In this document: positions 47,586-55,086 of the stretch, piece by piece
Layout of the letters: each line of letters begins with the position of its first letter
Position numbering within the stretch: position 1 is the stretch's first letter
Source of the DNA: Sphingobium sp. B2D3C
Lineage (GTDB): Bacteria; Pseudomonadota; Alphaproteobacteria; Sphingomonadales; Sphingomonadaceae
DNA: 64,000 nucleotides
Assembly: GCF_025961835.1 (NCBI RefSeq)
Contig: NZ_JAOQOK010000001.1
Location: 3,411,513 to 3,475,512, forward strand
Direction: 5' to 3'
The notes under the pieces: model-generated
What the model saw: the letters and a program-made list of their open reading frames with translations, nothing else
Told to the model about the DNA's origin: nothing
Databases searched by the model: none
Program-made: the position numbers and the translations under genes

Positions 47586-47698
47586 TGAATTGCTTTTGGC
47601 GCGCAATTGTTGCAGTGGTAGAGTTTCGCGACGTGGCTTGGGGGGGGGCCGCAGCTTGACCGCTGGGGCGTGGGCCGGGCAAGGGGGCAGCGATTTGA

Positions 47699-48244
47699 AT
47701 GATGAGCGATGAGAAAGTGCAGTCCAAGGTGAGCGGTCGTAAAGCAGGCGCGGCGGACGAGGTCCAGCTCCCCGGGTGGAACCTTGATGAGCTGAACTAT
47801 CCGACGTTCCGGATGACGCTGATCGCCAAGATCATGGATCGGCTGACCATTCGCAATCTCGCGGAGATTGAGGACATCACCTATGCGGAATGGCGGGTGA
47901 TGGCGCGGCTCGCCACGATGCACCAGGGTGGAACGGTGCGGCAGGTGGCCGAGATGGCCTGGGTCGACCGGGCCGAAGTCAGCCGCGCCGTCAGCACCCT
48001 CGAGGAGAAGGGGTATACGCTGCGCATGGAGAACCCCCATGATCGGCGGGCGCCCATTCTCAAGATGACTTCCGTGGGGCTGGAGCGATACCGCGCGGCG
48101 CTGGCCGAACGGAAAGCCTTTCACGAACTGTTGACCGCGAAACTCTCCGACAAGGAGTGTGAGACGCTCAACCAGCTGCTCGCCAAGATCGGCGAGCAAC
48201 TGGTCGTGCTTTCGCAGCCGGTCTCGACTGACGCGGTTAAATGA
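47699..48244 (+). CDS. MarR-family transcriptional regulator
   Basis: 181 residues (a second ATG follows at 47702). The winged helix is visible in ITYAEWRVMARLATM, GGTVRQVAEMAWVDRAEVSRAVSTLEEKGYTLRMENPHDRRAPILKMT, with a long helical dimerisation part on each side. MarR proteins usually repress transport and catabolic genes and release on binding phenolic ligands. Its 3' end overlaps the convergent DUF3237 gene by 8 bp. The neighbouring TTGA-N4-TCAA sites are the probable targets. Confidence 0.88.
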   Translation: MMSDEKVQSKVSGRKAGAADEVQLPGWNLDELNYPTFRMTLIAKIMDRLTIRNLAEIEDITYAEWRVMARLATMHQGGTVRQVAEMAWVDRAEVSRAVSTLEEKGYTLRMENPHDRRAPILKMTSVGLERYRAALAERKAFHELLTAKLSDKECETLNQLLAKIGEQLVVLSQPVSTDAVK

Positions 48245-48722
48245 TCGCGTAATAGCGGAACAGCGAATGGTCCGGCGCGTCGTCGGGCGTCAGTTTAGGG
48301 CGACGCTGCCCGACGCCGACGATCACGGTGCGGTTGAGCCAGCCATGCGGCCCGTCCGGCGCGCGGAAATAGGGCGTGCAGCGGAAATAGGACGATGTCT
48401 TGGTGCCGTCCGGCAAGTCCAGCGGACCGTGCACATAGCCAAGGTTGCGGATATAGATCAGCGCCCCGTCATCCGCCTCGATCATATAATGGGCATTGAG
48501 CTCCACCACCTTGTCGGTGCGGACCACCGGCCAGTCTGCGCCGCTATAATCGACCAGCTTGCCATTGAGGCGCGGCCCCTCGACGGTGCTGCCTTCGCCT
48601 ACGGACGTGTAGCCGTGATTGGGGCCGCCCGCATGGATGGCGCCAGTCGCCCAGCGCTTGTCGAAATTGATGCGGATGTCGAAGACATGATCGTAGCGAA
48701 GGGCGAGGGGATCGTCAGTCAT
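48237..48722 (-). CDS. DUF3237 family protein
   Basis: 161 residues. DUF3237 signs: DHVFDIRINFDKRW, HAGGPNHGYTSVGEGSTVEGPRLNGKL, DWPVVRTDKVVELNAHYMIEADDGALIYIRNLG, and a C-terminal YFRCTPYFRAPDG followed by WLNRTVIVGVG. Family function is unsettled, but members often sit in aromatic degradation clusters. It lies upstream-oriented with the monooxygenase gene on the same strand, 77 bp downstream of that gene's stop, and has its own operator-like site in that gap. Confidence 0.88.
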   Translation of the reverse strand: MTDDPLALRYDHVFDIRINFDKRWATGAIHAGGPNHGYTSVGEGSTVEGPRLNGKLVDYSGADWPVVRTDKVVELNAHYMIEADDGALIYIRNLGYVHGPLDLPDGTKTSSYFRCTPYFRAPDGPHGWLNRTVIVGVGQRRPKLTPDDAPDHSLFRYYAII

Positions 48723-48742
48723 GGATGTCCTTGCGGCTTGTG

Positions 48743-48754
48743 TTGATAGATCAA
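48743..48754. promoter_or_regulatory. Candidate MarR operator TTGATAGATCAA
   Basis: Inside the longer perfect palindrome GTTGATAGATCAAC (48742-48755), 20 bp before the DUF3237 ATG. The best-matching of three TTGA-N4-TCAA sites. Confidence 0.6.
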
Positions 48755-48799
48755 CTTATAGAGCAGGCGGGCGACAGTGCGACCCCTTAAGGTCGTGCT

Positions 48800-50461
48800 T
48801 CACGCTGCCCTTCGTGCGCCGCGCAGCAAATCCACGAGCGAGGCTGCATCGTCGATGGCATCGCCGCGCCATGCGACATGGCCGTCCGGCCGGGCCAGCA
48901 GCAGGCGGTGGCGGTAGACCTCCGGCACATTATCGAGCGCGCGATCCACGGCGAGGACCGTGAGCGGCATCCCGCAAGCCCGCGCCGCTGCAACCAGCGG
49001 CTCGACGTCCGGCGCGGCCTCAACCTCGTCTTCAATGCAGATCAGCGTGTAGCCCGGCCCGCAAAGGTCGTAGAGTGAGCGCCCATCCGCGAGGAAGAAA
49101 TGCGGCACGCGGCACCCCGGCGCGGTCGAGGGCGTGAAGTCGTGCATGGTGTAGGTCGGCGCGGCCTCGCCATCATAGGCAATGATCGGCGAAGCATCAT
49201 AGAAATAGCCGTAGTTCAGGCCGGCGCAGGCGTATTGCTGCACATTGAGCGCATAGGCAGCCGCGCCCACGGCTTGGCGCGCCGCCTCGCCTCCGGGCGT
49301 GTCGTCCTCGATCTCCGGCGGCAGGGTATTGCGCTCCTTGATGGCGCCGCTGGCATGACCCATCGCAAAGCGGGAAACCTGTTCGGTGATGGGCTTGCGC
49401 TCTGCGACATAGGCGTCGAGGATTCCCTCGGGTGCCCAGTCTTGCAGGGTTGCGGCGAGCATCCAGGAGAGGTCCATGGCATCGGCAATGCCGGCGTTCA
49501 TGCCATAGCCGGCATAAGGCACCCACAGATGCGCGGCATCGCCGGCGATGAAGATGCGGCCTTGGCGGAAGCGGTTGGCGACCAGTCGCCGGCCGATCCA
49601 GTCCTCGTTGGAGAGTTGCGTGAAAGGGAAGTCCGGCCCGACGCCCAGGATGTGCCGAATGCACCGATCCCGGTCGACCTCCTCGAACGTCTCCTCATCG
49701 GGCCGCAGATAATTGTGGACGAGCCACCGCCGCTCGCCATCAATGGCGAGCACGGTCCCGGCGCGATCGGGATTGTAATTATAGTTCATCCACGCCGGAC
49801 CACTGCCGAGCGCATCGAGAAGATCGGGCGCGTCGATCAGGGTGGATTGCACGCGCTGGACGACGGCATCGCCCTCTAGCTTTCCGCCGATCTGCTTGCG
49901 CACGGCGGAACTGCCGCCGTCGCAGCCGACCATGTAGCGGCAGCGGATTTCTCGGGACGCACCGCTCGGGAGGTCGGTCAGCAGCGCGCGCACGCTTCCC
50001 CCCTCGTCCTGCACGCTGTCGAACCGGGTCTCGTTGAGCAGCGTGATGTTCGGGTGCTGCGCAGCATGGGCAAAGAAGATCGGTTCGAAGAAGATCTGAT
50101 TGACCCGATGCGGCGGTTCGGGGGTGGGCCACCAGCCATCCGGGCCGCTCCTGTCCTGATAGCGGTTGCGCCGCGACGGGATGGGGATGCGCGCGAGTTC
50201 GGTGCCGGTCATCCGCGTGCGGAACACGATGTCATTGGGGTAATCGTGCGGCAGGCCGACCGCGCGCACCTCCCGCGACAGGCCGAGGCGGCGCAGCGTC
50301 TCCATCGTGCGCGAGGACACATGGTTGCACTTCACGCTGGGTGGTTGACCGGCGGGACGCATCTCCGCAACGACAACCTGGATCCCCCGTGACGCCAGGT
50401 CCAGCGCGAGCAGCAGCCCCACGGGCCCCGCGCCGATAATCAGAACTTCGGTGTCAGTCAT
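48800..50461 (-). CDS. FAD-dependent aromatic hydroxylase (PheA/TfdB/MhpA class)
   Basis: 553 residues. A class A flavin monooxygenase: FAD-binding GxGxxG in VLIIGAGPVGLLLALDLASRG at the N-terminus, the DG-type motif GCDGGSSAVRKQIG near residue 175, and the second FAD motif FIAGDAAHLWVPYAGYGMNAGIADAMDLSWML near 305. A C-terminal thioredoxin-like domain (LADGRSLYDLCGPGYTLICI) is as in phenol hydroxylase and MhpA. Such enzymes hydroxylate phenolic rings using NAD(P)H and O2. The operator-like site 11-22 bp before its ATG suggests induction by its substrate through MarR. Confidence 0.9.
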   Translation of the reverse strand: MTDTEVLIIGAGPVGLLLALDLASRGIQVVVAEMRPAGQPPSVKCNHVSSRTMETLRRLGLSREVRAVGLPHDYPNDIVFRTRMTGTELARIPIPSRRNRYQDRSGPDGWWPTPEPPHRVNQIFFEPIFFAHAAQHPNITLLNETRFDSVQDEGGSVRALLTDLPSGASREIRCRYMVGCDGGSSAVRKQIGGKLEGDAVVQRVQSTLIDAPDLLDALGSGPAWMNYNYNPDRAGTVLAIDGERRWLVHNYLRPDEETFEEVDRDRCIRHILGVGPDFPFTQLSNEDWIGRRLVANRFRQGRIFIAGDAAHLWVPYAGYGMNAGIADAMDLSWMLAATLQDWAPEGILDAYVAERKPITEQVSRFAMGHASGAIKERNTLPPEIEDDTPGGEAARQAVGAAAYALNVQQYACAGLNYGYFYDASPIIAYDGEAAPTYTMHDFTPSTAPGCRVPHFFLADGRSLYDLCGPGYTLICIEDEVEAAPDVEPLVAAARACGMPLTVLAVDRALDNVPEVYRHRLLLARPDGHVAWRGDAIDDAASLVDLLRGARRAA

Positions 50462-50471
50462 CCGCCCCTCG

Positions 50472-50483
50472 TTGAGTAATCAA
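50472..50483. promoter_or_regulatory. Candidate MarR operator TTGAGTAATCAA
   Basis: Core of the perfect palindrome CGTTGAGTAATCAACG (50470-50485), 11-22 bp before the monooxygenase ATG, next to its GAGGGG ribosome-binding site. Confidence 0.6.
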
Positions 50484-51156
50484 CGAAACCGATAGCAGAT
50501 GCGGAAGCGGGATCAATTTCTTTTTGTCCGTCTCTCCAGAGCGTTGAAGCGGGTTAGCCCCAAAGGGCTAGTGGAGACCGGAACCCGACGCCCGCAGGGC
50601 CATTCAGGCCATCGAGCTTGGGGAAAGAGCAGTCCGGCGAAAGCGGTTCAAGGGATTCGCCTCTCTAGCATCGTCATCTTCGTGACAGCGGGAAAGGGAC
50701 TCGCTTCCAGTTCCGCAGGCCGAAGCGGCATTGTCCGGCGAATGACGACCGAGAAGAGCTTGGCGTTGATTGCTCGCTCGCATAAGCATGGCGTCCGAAA
50801 AAATGGCCACGGACGTAAGGGAATCTTGGAAAGGCAGGAGATTGATGATTGAAGAAGGAAACGTTTAAAATAGTCAACAATAATGGTTAGTATGCAATAT
50901 TTAACCTATAATTAATTCTATTTAATTTTACTGGAAATTCCTGATTTGTTAGGAGTCTCGTGTATCCGGCCTGCTTCTGAAATACGGCGCTCGACATGCG
51001 GGACAGGCAGGGTTCATTTGAGCCGTGTCAGGCTCCAAATCTGCCGGGCGTTAAGGGTTCCTTGCAGCGCAGCATTGCTGGGTCGCACCATGCCGGTCTA
51101 AAGTCGGATGATGACAACATAAAACGGGTAAGGCATTGAAAATGAATAAAATTACA
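50484..51156. other. Non-coding region, AT-rich towards the recombinase cassette
   Basis: About 670 bp without a supported gene. Up to about 50840 it is GC-rich, with a small TAGCCC-CAAA-GGGCTA hairpin near 50554-50569 and an open frame (50499-50852) lacking any motif. From 50850 onward it becomes clearly AT-rich (AAACGTTTAAAATAG..., TATAATTAATTC...), unlike the chromosome around it, suggesting foreign origin. Confidence 0.55.
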
Positions 51157-51182
51157 CGTTACAAAATACTGAATACTGTATC
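51157..51182. repeat. Inverted repeat of recombinase cassette, left (IRL)
   Basis: 26 bp containing AATACTGAATACTGT (51165-51179). Its inverted partner at 52099-52124 matches 23 of 26 bases, including all 15 core bases. Each copy is itself an imperfect palindrome ACAGwATwC-N-GwATwCTGT, as expected of a tyrosine-recombinase crossover site. Confidence 0.75.
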
Positions 51183-51369
51183 TTCTGGCAACAGCTTCAA
51201 CGAAATCCATTAAATTATTTAATTATCGATCTGCTTTAACGTCGATTAAGCCCGCCCCAATAGCCGGCCCACGCCGTCTACACTTTGAAAAATATAGAAT
51301 ATTTCTCGCCCCTGCCTTGACCGGCAAGGAGAAGGCCAAGAGCGCAAACGCCCTTAACCTTCTGCCCGT
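51183..51369. other. AT-rich left part of the cassette
   Basis: 187 bp between the left repeat and the recombinase stop. No gene. Contains AAATAT-AGA-ATATTT-like palindromic sequence near 51289-51303 and several promoter-like TTTAAT/TTAATTA patches; in either orientation it could hold a promoter. Confidence 0.4.
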
Positions 51370-52014
51370 TTACGACTGCCAGGCGCTTCCAAGCGTGCCC
51401 GTCACTCCCTTCAGGCCGATTTGGCGCCGACTCCGCTGGCGTGGTCTGCTTCCCCACATGCGGCTCGCAATCTCCAGTTCCTCCCGCCCAACAGCGCCTG
51501 TGTAGATGGCGGTGGTGCTGATGTCGGTATGACCCATCCACTTCTGCACCATGTTCAACGGCACGCCCGAGTGGATGGCCGACACGCCAAATCCGTGTCG
51601 AAAACCCTTGGCCGTCGCCTGCATCCCCTTGATGCCGACCGCCTTCATGATTGCGTTGACCTTTCGCCATGCTGTCATTCTCGACCATGTCCATAGCAGG
51701 CTGTCGTCCGCCCCCTTGCCTTGGCCATGGACCTTGTGGATCAGCTTCACCAGCTCCAGCGGGGCCGGAACGGCGCGATAAATTCCCCTTTTCCGTTTCT
51801 TGAGGCTTTCGATGATGATGCATTGCGAGCGCAGATCGATGCTCCTGAGCGTAAGCGCCAAGGCCTCCGAGATCCGGCATCCTGTCACGGCGAGCACCAT
51901 GCAGAAGGTATAGGTCTCTGGCGCTTCGCGTGCGGCGTAAGCGAGCACGGCGGCCCGTTCTTCTTGGGTCAGATATTTGCGCTGCCCTTCATTGCCGTAA
52001 ACCATGTTCAGCAT
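51370..52014 (-). CDS. Short tyrosine recombinase (FimB/FimE-sized invertase-like)
   Basis: 214 residues from ATG at 52014, with GGAG about 8 bases upstream. The catalytic domain is complete: first Arg in VTGCRISEALAL, Lys in SLKKRKRGIYRAVP, HxxR-type box in KGFRHGFGVSAIHSG, and H...Y in MGHTDISTTAIYTGAV. There is no N-terminal SAM-like core-binding domain, so the size equals that of FimB, FimE and MrpI, which invert promoter segments, rather than that of phage integrases (about 300-400 residues). It lies between 26-bp inverted repeats. Basic C-terminal tail (RPRQRSRRQIGLKG). Confidence 0.85.
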   Translation of the reverse strand: MLNMVYGNEGQRKYLTQEERAAVLAYAAREAPETYTFCMVLAVTGCRISEALALTLRSIDLRSQCIIIESLKKRKRGIYRAVPAPLELVKLIHKVHGQGKGADDSLLWTWSRMTAWRKVNAIMKAVGIKGMQATAKGFRHGFGVSAIHSGVPLNMVQKWMGHTDISTTAIYTGAVGREELEIASRMWGSRPRQRSRRQIGLKGVTGTLGSAWQS

Positions 52015-52098
52015 CCCGCATCTCCCTCTCGGAGAGCCGCTGCCGGGACCGCCATTCGGGCGTTTCCGCACTGCAAAAGGATGCAAAAACAGCAATTT

Positions 52099-52124
52099 GA
52101 AACAGTATTCAGTATTCTGTCACG
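52099..52124. repeat. Inverted repeat of recombinase cassette, right (IRR)
   Basis: Reverse complement of 51157-51182 at 23 of 26 positions, core ACAGTATTCAGTATT at 52102-52116. It ends 18 bp before the EAL gene ATG, so a crossover here would replace the upstream promoter region. TATTCT at 52113-52118 could itself serve as a -10 element. Confidence 0.75.
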
Positions 52125-52142
52125 GACTCAGAGGGGTTTGGG

Positions 52143-53471
52143 ATGCTGGATATGGCGCAACGGATGGCAGACGATTTCGGGGTGCCGGTTAACCTTTCGG
52201 TGGGGCCGGCACCCGAACTCGTGATGGTGGGGTTCAGGATCGATAACCTGTCCCACCTTGCCCAGGCTTATGGCGAAGCTGTGCGTGAAGGCGCGCGCGC
52301 TCTGCTGGCCGCTCTGCTCGGTGAGGTGCTCGGCGGCGACGGGGTCGTGATGCCGGTCTGCGATGACCTGATTACGGCGGTGGTCTGGTCGCCGACGGCC
52401 TTCGGGCAAGCCTTCACGAACGCGGCATGTGCGGACTTCGCCCGGCGCTTTGCGGTCGCGGTCGCTGGTCGGCCGCTCCTTCACGCTAACGCGGACCTGC
52501 GGCTCGCCGTCAGTGCAGCCTGGTCCCTGCTGCCCGATGTCCATTCCGACGCCGATCTTGGTGCAGCGCGGGACGATCTGGCGTGTCGCCTGACGACCCA
52601 GCGTTTCAACGGCAACCCGATTGATACGCAGGCCGACTGGGCGCAGCGTTACCGGGCTGACATGGCGCAGGCTGCGTCCCTGCTTTCGGCGCTGGCGAAC
52701 GGGCGGCTGCTCCCGGTCTGGCAGCCGGTGCGCAACGGCGCGCAGGGCGATGCCGTGCTCTATCATGAATGTCTGCTGCGGATGCTCGAGGACGGGCGTC
52801 AGGAGACGGCCGGCCCCGCCATCGGCGCTCTGGAGCGCTTGGGCATGGTCGGCGTGCTGGATCATTATGTGGTCTCGACGGTGATCGAGGAACTCCAGCG
52901 CGATCCCGACGTGTGCCTGGGCGCCAATATCTCCGCGCACAGCGCCTGTCCCGGTGGGTGGTGGGATGAGCTGATGCCGCGCCTGCGCGACATGCCGTCC
53001 GTCGCGCGGCGTCTGGTCATCGAGATCACCGAGACTGCGCATTATCCGGATATTGGCGAGGCGACATGCTTTGCGGCGCGGCTGCGCAAGCTCGGCGTGC
53101 GGGTTGCGTTGGACGATTTCGGCGTTGGCCATGCCTCGCTGCGTTCGCTGCTGGCGCTGCAGCCCGACATTATCAAGATCGACGCCTTCTTCCTGCGCCG
53201 GGCGATCGGCTCCGAGCCGGATCGCGTGGCACTGCATCATCTGATCGGCCTGGCGGGCAGCTTTGTCGCTGACGTGGTCGTTGAAGGCGTGGAGACCGAG
53301 GAGGAATTCGATCTGGCGCGTGAGGCCGGCGCGATCTGGCTGCAGGGCTATCATATGGGCCGTCCTTCTGTGGTTCGCCCCTGGTTCAAGGACGCGGTCC
53401 AAACCAATGTGCTGGCTCTCTTCGAGAAACGGCAGGCTTACCGGGAAGCAGGCTGGAGTGTTCCGGGATGA
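52143..53471 (+). CDS. EAL-domain cyclic-di-GMP phosphodiesterase with degenerate GGDEF
   Basis: 442 residues, soluble. Residues 1-170 look like a worn GGDEF domain (MVGFRIDNLSHLAQAYGEAV; GDGVVMPVCDDLITAVVW) without the GGDEF signature. The EAL domain (about 185-425) has ECLLRM for EAL, GANISAHSA, EITETAHYPD, the metal-binding LDDFGVGHASLRSLL, IIKIDAFFL, VEGVETEEEF and LQGYHMGRPS, so the catalytic Glu, Asn, Asp-Asp, Lys and Gln are present and it is probably active. It opens the type I secretion/adhesin operon. c-di-GMP often controls adhesin retention. Confidence 0.87.
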   Translation: MLDMAQRMADDFGVPVNLSVGPAPELVMVGFRIDNLSHLAQAYGEAVREGARALLAALLGEVLGGDGVVMPVCDDLITAVVWSPTAFGQAFTNAACADFARRFAVAVAGRPLLHANADLRLAVSAAWSLLPDVHSDADLGAARDDLACRLTTQRFNGNPIDTQADWAQRYRADMAQAASLLSALANGRLLPVWQPVRNGAQGDAVLYHECLLRMLEDGRQETAGPAIGALERLGMVGVLDHYVVSTVIEELQRDPDVCLGANISAHSACPGGWWDELMPRLRDMPSVARRLVIEITETAHYPDIGEATCFAARLRKLGVRVALDDFGVGHASLRSLLALQPDIIKIDAFFLRRAIGSEPDRVALHHLIGLAGSFVADVVVEGVETEEEFDLAREAGAIWLQGYHMGRPSVVRPWFKDAVQTNVLALFEKRQAYREAGWSVPG

Positions 53472-53659
53472 GCACGCGGCATGTTGGGCATGTCTCTTTG
53501 GCTCCAGATCCCCTTTGCATAGCGAGTCCCGCACCCGGCGAGCTGGAGGACAGCGACGGAGGCCAGTCTTCGCTGGCGCGGGGCGTGGTGATGGGGGCTC
53601 CGGTCAGTCTGCTGCTGTGGTGGCTTCTTCTTCAACTGGTTGTGCGGGTCGCTTCGTAG
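53468..53659 (+). CDS. Small membrane protein in the secretion operon
   Basis: 63 residues from ATG at 53468, overlapping the EAL stop (ATGA), with GGAG about 12 bases upstream. The N-terminal 36 residues are polar; residues 38-61 (GVVMGAPVSLLLWWLLLQLVV) form one membrane helix ending VRVAS. The overlap and the helix make a real gene likely, though no homologue is known to me. It could recruit the EAL protein or the secretion machine to the membrane. Confidence 0.5.
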   Translation: MSTRHVGHVSLAPDPLCIASPAPGELEDSDGGQSSLARGVVMGAPVSLLLWWLLLQLVVRVAS

Positions 53660-53718
53660 CTTTGGCGCGGGGTGGTTGGCGATGTCGGCACAAGATCAGG
53701 ATATTCGGGGTGATTTCG

Positions 53719-55086
53719 ATGTTTGAGGGGGTTGGGACGAGGCGCGCTGCGACGCTGTGTCGTGGTTTGCGCGGTCCCGCAGGGCGCGGGGGCGGGCTGA
53801 TCGGCTGCGCTGTGCTGGGGGCGGTGCTTGTTGCTCCGCTTACGGCCTTTGCGCAGCAGGGCGATGTTCGCGCGCCTGTGGCTGTGGCCGCAGTGCCGGG
53901 CCAGGTCTCTGAGCCGTCGTCTCTGTCGCTGGATGATCTGATGGCGCAGGCGGCGCGGGCCAATCCGCAGGTATTGTCGCAGACCGATGGCGCGCGGGCG
54001 TCGGCTTATGAAGTGGCGAGCGCGCGCTGGGCGTATTTTCCCGAGCCGGCGTTCGAGAGCGAGCGGGGGCGGCGGGGCTATGTCGTCACGGGCACGCTGA
54101 CGCAGCCGGTGTGGACGTTCGGACGGATCGGCGCGAACGTCGATGCCGCCAAGGCGCGGCTCTCCTCGGCGGAAGCGGCGGTTGACGCGACGCGCTACCA
54201 GGTCGCGCTGCGGGTGATCGACAGCTATGGCCGGTTCGTGGCAGCGCGTCTGGGCGCGCAGGTCTATGCGGCCGATATCGCCCGGCTGGAAGCGCTGGAA
54301 GGCATGATGCGCCGGCGGGTGGCGACGGGCCTGTCCGCGCCGGTCGATCATAATCTGGTGCTCACCCGGCTGAGCCTCTCGCGCAACACGCTGACCAACT
54401 ATCAGGCAATCGAGCAATCGGCGACCGAGGCGCTGAGCCAGCTGACCGGGCGGCCGATCGATCCGGCGCGGATCGCGTTCGACGTGGCGGCAGGCGACGA
54501 GCCGCTGGATGTGCGCAGCGAGGACCTGCTGGCACGCAGCCTCACGACCAACCCGGCGCTGTTGCGCGCCGAGCAGGAGATCGGCGTCGCCAAGGCCGAG
54601 GCGCGGGTGGCGTCCAGGGCGATGATGCCGACCATCTATGCGCGGGCCGAACAGCGCTTCTCGGACGATCGCTATTATGCCTCGGCGCTGCCGGACACCC
54701 GGGTCGTGGTCGGCGTGAAGTTCGCCTTCGGCTCCGGGCTCGCCTCGGTGGAGCGCATCCGCGCCTCGCAGGCGCTGGAGAGCGCGGCGCGCAATGCCCG
54801 CGATGCCTATCGGGCGGATCTGACGGCTGAGGTCGCGGCGGATCTGGCGAGCTGGCGTGCGGCGCGCAGCCTGGTGCGCGAGTTGCAGGTCAGCCGGGGC
54901 GTGCAGCAGCAGACCTTCGAATCCTACAACCGGATGTTCCTGGCCGGCAAGCGCAGCTGGCTGGACGTTCTCAATGTCACCCGAGAGCAGACCGACATCG
55001 AGCGGAGCCTGAGCGATGCGCAGGTCCAGCTTTTGATCGCCCGCTACCGCTTGCGCCTCAAGGAAGGGGCCTTCCCATGGAACTGA
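53719..55086 (+). CDS. TolC-family outer membrane channel of type I secretion
   Basis: 455 residues from ATG at 53719. Signal-like N-terminus (GGLIGCAVLGAVLVAPLTAFAQQ). TolC repeat helices: LDDLMAQAARANPQVLSQ, PVWTFGRIGANVDAAKARL, RYQVALRVIDSYGRFVAARLGAQVYAADI, and the second repeat with NPALLRAEQEIGVAKAEARVA, FESYNRMFLAGKRSWLDVLNVTREQTDIE. Closest in layout to AggC/LapE-type channels. Overlaps the ATPase gene by 10 bp. Confidence 0.88.
   Translation: MFEGVGTRRAATLCRGLRGPAGRGGGLIGCAVLGAVLVAPLTAFAQQGDVRAPVAVAAVPGQVSEPSSLSLDDLMAQAARANPQVLSQTDGARASAYEVASARWAYFPEPAFESERGRRGYVVTGTLTQPVWTFGRIGANVDAAKARLSSAEAAVDATRYQVALRVIDSYGRFVAARLGAQVYAADIARLEALEGMMRRRVATGLSAPVDHNLVLTRLSLSRNTLTNYQAIEQSATEALSQLTGRPIDPARIAFDVAAGDEPLDVRSEDLLARSLTTNPALLRAEQEIGVAKAEARVASRAMMPTIYARAEQRFSDDRYYASALPDTRVVVGVKFAFGSGLASVERIRASQALESAARNARDAYRADLTAEVAADLASWRAARSLVRELQVSRGVQQQTFESYNRMFLAGKRSWLDVLNVTREQTDIERSLSDAQVQLLIARYRLRLKEGAFPWN

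Noticed and set aside
50499..50852. 117-codon plus-strand frame
   Set aside because: No ribosome-binding site, no motif, basic composition; left as non-coding.
51278..51880. 200-codon minus-strand frame overlapping the recombinase
   Set aside because: Different frame on the same strand as a gene with complete recombinase motifs; composition rich in Gly, Arg and His.
51370..52014. Prophage or integrative element using tRNA-Phe
   Set aside because: The recombinase is 10 kb from the tRNA gene at 41464, is too short for a typical phage integrase, and no phage or conjugation genes are present.
52128..53534. 468-codon minus-strand frame
   Set aside because: Shadow of the EAL gene, which has full catalytic motifs on the plus strand.
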